Origin: Syntrophomonadaceae bacterium
GTDB taxonomy: Bacteria > Bacillota > Dethiobacteria > DTU022
Assembly (NCBI GenBank): GCA_003567725.1
Contig: PWYU01000058.1
Coordinates: 1 to 64,000 of the forward strand
Direction of reading: 5' to 3'
Length of the DNA: 64,000 bases
Positions 60,216 through 64,000 of the stretch are shown here, piece by piece (positions within the stretch are counted from its first letter, which is position 1; each line of letters opens with the position of its first letter). The notes beneath the pieces were generated by a model. The model was not told the DNA's origin, made no database searches, and worked only from the letters and a program-made list of their open reading frames with translations. Made by a program: the position numbers and the translations under genes.

Positions 60216-61010
60216 CTACTCTAATTTATCAGCCCGTGCTGCTTTTAGATAGTTCATAGCATATGGATCAAGGTTTAATATGACTTCCGCTGCTTTAACC
60301 AGGCTCATTTTCTTTTTATCGAGAGGATCAACTATTGCCGCATCCATACCTCTACCCATAGCCAGAACTATGAAGGCCTGGTTCAATAAAGCCCTGTGGG
60401 GCAAGCCAAATGAGATGTTACTCAAGCCGCTGGTGATATGACAGCCCGATTCCAACTTGGCTATTCTTTCAATAGCATCTAAAGCCTGCGGCCCATATTC
60501 CCCGTTAACGCTAACCGGTTTAATTAAAGGATCGAGATAAACATCTGTAAGCTTAACCTCATCCTTATCCAGATCATCCAGGAGCTTTTTAGCTACTTCC
60601 AGGCGATCGTCTGCTGTCTCAGGCATGCCTTCATCGCTCATGCAAAGAGCCACAACCGGGGTATTGGTACCCTTTAACAGGGGTATAAGCTGCTCATAGC
60701 GCTCTTTTTCAGCGCTGATGGAATTGATCATTGGGGTTCCTTCATGCACTTTCATCGCTTCATCCAGGGCTTTGGGACTGGGGCTGTCCAGAGCTAAGGG
60801 TTTACTGACCACTTCCTGCACAGTTTTTACTAACCAGACCAAATACTTTACTTCATCATGAACATAGGCACCGGCGTTGACATCAATATAGTCTGCGCCC
60901 GCCTCTTCCTGCTTAACGGCTAAATCCTGGATATATTTCACATCCTGCTCATCAATAGCCTGTTTAATTTTTTTCCGGGTAGAGTTAATCAACTCTCCAA
61001 TAATGATCAT
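60216..61010 (-). CDS. Methyltetrahydrofolate:corrinoid methyltransferase (MtgA/MtvA-like)
   Basis: 264-residue TIM-barrel of the pterin-binding (DHPS) family that takes the methyl group from a corrinoid protein onto tetrahydrofolate. It starts MIIIGELINSTRKKIKQAI, with EAGADYIDVNAGAY, LALDSPSPKALDEAM, DVYLDPLIKPVS and SGLSNISFGLPHRALLNQ. The length suits MtgA rather than MetH or AcsE. GGAGG start. It lies between the ASKHA gene and the first mttB. Confidence 0.92.
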   Translation of the reverse strand: MIIIGELINSTRKKIKQAIDEQDVKYIQDLAVKQEEAGADYIDVNAGAYVHDEVKYLVWLVKTVQEVVSKPLALDSPSPKALDEAMKVHEGTPMINSISAEKERYEQLIPLLKGTNTPVVALCMSDEGMPETADDRLEVAKKLLDDLDKDEVKLTDVYLDPLIKPVSVNGEYGPQALDAIERIAKLESGCHITSGLSNISFGLPHRALLNQAFIVLAMGRGMDAAIVDPLDKKKMSLVKAAEVILNLDPYAMNYLKAARADKLE

Positions 61011-61034
61011 ACTTTTTCTCCTCCTTATATAGGT

Positions 61035-63056
61035 TTAGCTGCTCCAGGGCCTCCCTACAGCTGATATTTCGATAACACTCTCAATAAAAATTTTCGTTTC
61101 CATGCTCTGGGTATCATCTTCGGAAAAAGCTGTCATTTTGCTGTACCGATCCTGCCGCTCCATAACTGTTTCGATATCTTTAGCTCCCCCTTCAGAAGCC
61201 TGTTCATTAACATATTTTTGCCCTTCTTCACAGGCATAATCGATTGCTTCTTCAAAAATCATAAAGAATTCTCTCTTTGTAGGAGTATGGACTAAAAATC
61301 CTCCACCTTCGCCCGGTTTGACCAGGACTGTTATCCGCTCCATAGCCTGGCCGCTGACCGTTCCTACCGCATTGGCAACATCAGCATATTCAGGTAAATA
61401 GAGCTCTGCATTAAGTTTATCCGCTAAAGAAGGAAAATAAGCCTCCACCGGAGCGCCGACAGCAACCAGCGGTAATCCCAGGTTAATTTTAAAATCAAAG
61501 AGTTGTTCTTTATTATTTATTTTTTGCCCTAGGGCCTTGCGCAGCAAATTTTGCCTGCCATCTTCCTGGTTGAAAGAAAATCCTAAAGCCTCTTCTTCTA
61601 ATAACCGATCGATTGTTACCAGAGCCAGCTTATAGACTGTCTCTTCAATAACTTGATCTGAAAACTCTTCTATTGCAGTGCGGTATCGGGCAGCCAGCAT
61701 TTGAGTGCCCAGCTTTGCAGCACGACAGTCCCATAAATCAAGTTCACCGCGAACATGCAATACATCGGTCGGGGTCAATGCCGCCCGGTGAACGGAAGCT
61801 ACATTAACCAGCCTTTGCCATGGCAAAAGGTCGATCGCTTTCCCCAGTTTTTTACTGATATAGTGAAGGGTGTGCGGTCCATCTTTTATCAGATCCAGAA
61901 TCTGTTTTTCAGTTTCAGTCAACTTTAGATAAAAAGGATCACGGATATAGGCCAGGATGAAATTGGGCTGGGTATCCATCATAGAGTAGTCAACCGTTTT
62001 AATATCTTCTAATTCTTCGGTAAGGTAAGGATATTGTGACGCTATCCAGCACAGAGGAAAGACCCTCTGTGGGCCAATAGTCAGAACAGCACTTTTTGAC
62101 ACCTGGACTAAACTGTCACCGCCCAGGCCGATAGTGGTTATTTGGGCTGCTTTTACCCTGGTCAACCAACCCCCCACTTTTGCCCCTTCTTTGTTTAAGG
62201 AGGGGCGGCCGTCTTTCAAAACCGCCACATCAGTAGTAGTACCGCCCATATCGACAACCAGGCCTTCTTTGACCCCCGTCAGGGTTAAAGCTCCGATAAT
62301 ACTCGCAGCAGGGCCTGAAAGTATTGTTTCAATCGGCTTTTCGCGAGCTTTTAATTCACTAATCAGGCTACCGTCTCCACGCACCACCATCAGCGGCGCT
62401 TCTATGCCCATCCTTTCCATACCCTGCTTGACTGAATCCATTAAATCAGTAATCAAAGGCATTAAGCGGGCATTAAGGATGGCTGTTACCGTTCTTTCAT
62501 GCATTCCCAGTTCGCTGCTGAGCTGGTGAGCAGCAACAACCGGATAGCCGGTTAGGTTGCGAATTAGTTCAGCTACTTCTATCTCCTGAATGGGGTTTCG
62601 AATACACAGGTAACCGGAAACGGCAAAAGCATCAACATGATCTTTCATCTCTAAAATCGCCTTTTCGGCCGCTTCCATGTCCACTTCCTTCGTGATTCGG
62701 CCTTTGATATTACAACCGCCGGCAATTACTTCATAGTAGGAAGTAGGCAGGCCCTCCCGGGCTTCAAACCCGATTTGGATCAGGCCCACCTCTGCTCCCT
62801 GTCCTTCTACGATTGCGTTGGTGGCAAGGGTAGTAGAAACCGAAACCATCTTGATCTGCCCAATATCAACCTGTTCGCCATTTTTTTGTTTGAAAGCGGC
62901 GATGAGCTGATCTAAACAGCGGTTTACCGCCAAAGTTAAATCGTGCCTGGTGGTTTCTACTTTTGTTTTTGCTTCTACTGTTCTGCTGTCGAGATCAAAA
63001 ATCACTCCATCGGTAAATGTTCCCCCTGTATCAATTCCTAAAGCCAAATTTGCCAT
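61035..63056 (-). CDS. Hydantoinase-A-like ASKHA protein of the methyltransferase operon
   Basis: 673 residues from ATG 63056 (six codons after the tracked start, with GGTGG upstream). The N-terminus MANLALGIDTGGTFTDGVIFD and VVDMGGTTTDVAVLKDG are hydantoinase/oxoprolinase signatures of the ASKHA ATPase fold, and SVSTTLATNAIVEGQG is also typical. A middle part (about 400-445) looks like a small winged helix. It may reactivate the corrinoid protein or act on a hydrolysis product of the methylated amine; the sequence does not settle it. No ferredoxin domain is present. Confidence 0.8.
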   Translation of the reverse strand: MANLALGIDTGGTFTDGVIFDLDSRTVEAKTKVETTRHDLTLAVNRCLDQLIAAFKQKNGEQVDIGQIKMVSVSTTLATNAIVEGQGAEVGLIQIGFEAREGLPTSYYEVIAGGCNIKGRITKEVDMEAAEKAILEMKDHVDAFAVSGYLCIRNPIQEIEVAELIRNLTGYPVVAAHQLSSELGMHERTVTAILNARLMPLITDLMDSVKQGMERMGIEAPLMVVRGDGSLISELKAREKPIETILSGPAASIIGALTLTGVKEGLVVDMGGTTTDVAVLKDGRPSLNKEGAKVGGWLTRVKAAQITTIGLGGDSLVQVSKSAVLTIGPQRVFPLCWIASQYPYLTEELEDIKTVDYSMMDTQPNFILAYIRDPFYLKLTETEKQILDLIKDGPHTLHYISKKLGKAIDLLPWQRLVNVASVHRAALTPTDVLHVRGELDLWDCRAAKLGTQMLAARYRTAIEEFSDQVIEETVYKLALVTIDRLLEEEALGFSFNQEDGRQNLLRKALGQKINNKEQLFDFKINLGLPLVAVGAPVEAYFPSLADKLNAELYLPEYADVANAVGTVSGQAMERITVLVKPGEGGGFLVHTPTKREFFMIFEEAIDYACEEGQKYVNEQASEGGAKDIETVMERQDRYSKMTAFSEDDTQSMETKIFIESVIEISAVGRPWSS

Positions 63057-63103
63057 ATCTCTGCCACCACCCATTCATAGATGCATAACCAACATCATGA
63101 TGT

Positions 63104-64000
63104 TTATTTGTTCAGTTTAGACTCCGCATTGCTTATAATATCTTTGATTTTCTGCTGCACATTCTTCGGCAGCGGTTCTGGTTCGTAATTCTCAAGGATA
63201 TCAATAACTTTTTCATTAGCTTTATCAAACAGTGTCTTGCTGCCGTCTGCTTCCCATTTTTCATATATCTGACGCACAAAGAACCGGGGATACCAGGTTT
63301 CCTTTTTAAAGTGCTCCAGGGTATGTTCTTCCCCAAGGAAATGGCCACCCGGGCCCACCTTATCTATCACATCAAGGGCCAGGGTTTCATCACTGACTTC
63401 AATACCGTTAACAATTTTGCGAGCCATTCCGATTAAATCGTCACAAATAGTCAGATATTCTAGAGAGGCGGTGTTGCCATGCTCAATGTACCCAACATCA
63501 TGGTTAAGATTTGCTCCCGACTGGGCAGTCATCAAAATTGAAAGGGCCCCTTCGATTAAAGCCTGCTCATCAACCATCTTTGCGTCTGTGCAGCCGCAGG
63601 TACCAAACATGGGGATGTCCAGGAAGTTTGAAACATCACCAAGAGCAGCCATCATCAAATCGAATTCAGGCGCACCATAAGAAAATATGGTGGTCTGCAT
63701 ATCCATCACCGTAAAAACACCGCCCATGATAAAGGGGCTGCCTTCTGAAGTAACCTGGTTCAAAACAAGACCGCTCAGACTTTCAGCCAGGCCGTTAGCC
63801 ATGGCTCCCGCTAAAGTAGCAGGAACGGTACCTCCGGCCATGATGCAGGGGGTATATACAACAGGCAAGCCTTTTTTAGCTGCCAGCATCAACTTGCGGG
63901 CTGAATCACCGGGGTGCTGCAGTGGGGAAATCGGCTCTGCATAAAGGGTTAAGAAGGGATTCCTCCTTAACTCTTCTTCACTGCCGGCAATATATTCACA
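63104..64000 (-). CDS. Second MttB-family methyltransferase (5' end beyond the window)
   Basis: The tracked ORF starts at an internal TTG, but the same frame is open to base 64000 (SEEELRRNPFLTLYAEPISPLQ and on), so the gene runs off the edge. At least 298 residues are present. MttB features are AYP-type PCIMAGGTVPATLAGAMANG, GGVFTVMDMQTTIFSYGAPEFDLMM, GTCGCTDAKMVDEQAL and VGPGGHFLGEEHTLEHFKKE. It differs clearly from the first MttB, so two substrates or a two-step demethylation are possible. It is upstream of the ASKHA gene in the same operon. Confidence 0.88.
   Translation of the reverse strand, partial: CEYIAGSEEELRRNPFLTLYAEPISPLQHPGDSARKLMLAAKKGLPVVYTPCIMAGGTVPATLAGAMANGLAESLSGLVLNQVTSEGSPFIMGGVFTVMDMQTTIFSYGAPEFDLMMAALGDVSNFLDIPMFGTCGCTDAKMVDEQALIEGALSILMTAQSGANLNHDVGYIEHGNTASLEYLTICDDLIGMARKIVNGIEVSDETLALDVIDKVGPGGHFLGEEHTLEHFKKETWYPRFFVRQIYEKWEADGSKTLFDKANEKVIDILENYEPEPLPKNVQQKIKDIISNAESKLNK

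Overview
The window looks like a chromosomal segment of an anaerobic, low-to-medium GC Firmicute of the class Clostridia. The support is gene order: secD-secF-(lapA-like)-recJ-relA-dtd-hisS-aspS is a Firmicutes cluster, here without the apt gene found in Bacillus. Other support is a MurT/GatD pair, a zinc-ribbon (archaeal-type) prolyl-tRNA synthetase, an NAD-linked formate dehydrogenase module, non-pyrrolysine MttB methyltransferases and a selenocysteine tRNA. An acetogenic or syntrophic one-carbon lifestyle is an inference from these genes; no 16S or other phylogenetic marker was available.

Layout. 1-2.3 kb: a MITE-like repeat, mgtE and a probable 6S RNA. 2.3-13.8 kb: the translation/stringent-response/secretion cluster, with HisRS and AspRS fused in one reading frame. 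13.9-22 kb: aromatic (aroB, aroC, aroA) and histidine (hisD, hisB, hisA, hisI, hisK) genes plus ogt. 22-24 kb: a P-loop/Asp23 protein and a 2-hydroxyacid dehydrogenase. 24-30.3 kb: fdhD, a formate dehydrogenase alpha subunit with a shortened, Cys-rich C-terminus, NuoF- and NuoE-like partners, and a 59-residue Cys-rich protein missing from the ORF track. 30.4-39.6 kb: phosphoesterase, TetR, and a leftward operon of two M16 peptidases, a class III aminotransferase fused to an acyl-ACP/CoA-reductase-like domain, proS and 5-formyl-THF cyclo-ligase. 39.6-40.8 kb: a RAYT transposase gene between perfect 41-bp inverted REP copies. 40.9-50.1 kb: tRNA-Arg, a corrinoid-protein reductive activase, a CBS protein, murT/gatD, a PpiC foldase, hisG, lysC and a UbiA prenyltransferase. 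50.2-52.7 kb: arsR, a HesB/IscA-like selenoprotein with in-frame UGA and a SECIS-like hairpin, a desulforedoxin-like protein, selC and a flavin protein. 52.7-58.5 kb: signalling genes (REC-GGDEF-HD-GYP, CheW, NarL regulator, REC-PAS kinase). 58.7-64 kb: a methylamine/betaine-type methyltransferase operon (two MttB homologues, a methyl-THF methyltransferase, an ASKHA protein), running off the right edge.

The genes suggest methyl groups from quaternary amines passing to tetrahydrofolate, with formate/NADH exchange and folate salvage feeding the same one-carbon pool. Corrinoid proteins, needed by MttB systems, would be reactivated by the ferredoxin/ASKHA activase at 41 kb. The corrinoid protein itself is not in the window.

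Most notable: the aminotransferase-acyl reductase fusion with both sets of catalytic residues kept, the HisRS-AspRS fusion, the UGA-containing HesB protein that the ORF track truncates, the RAYT element with nested REP pairs, and a family of about eight MITE-like repeats, two of which sit beside gene debris (a GH1 glucosidase remnant and a chemoreceptor remnant). Everything was read by eye and no similarity search was run.
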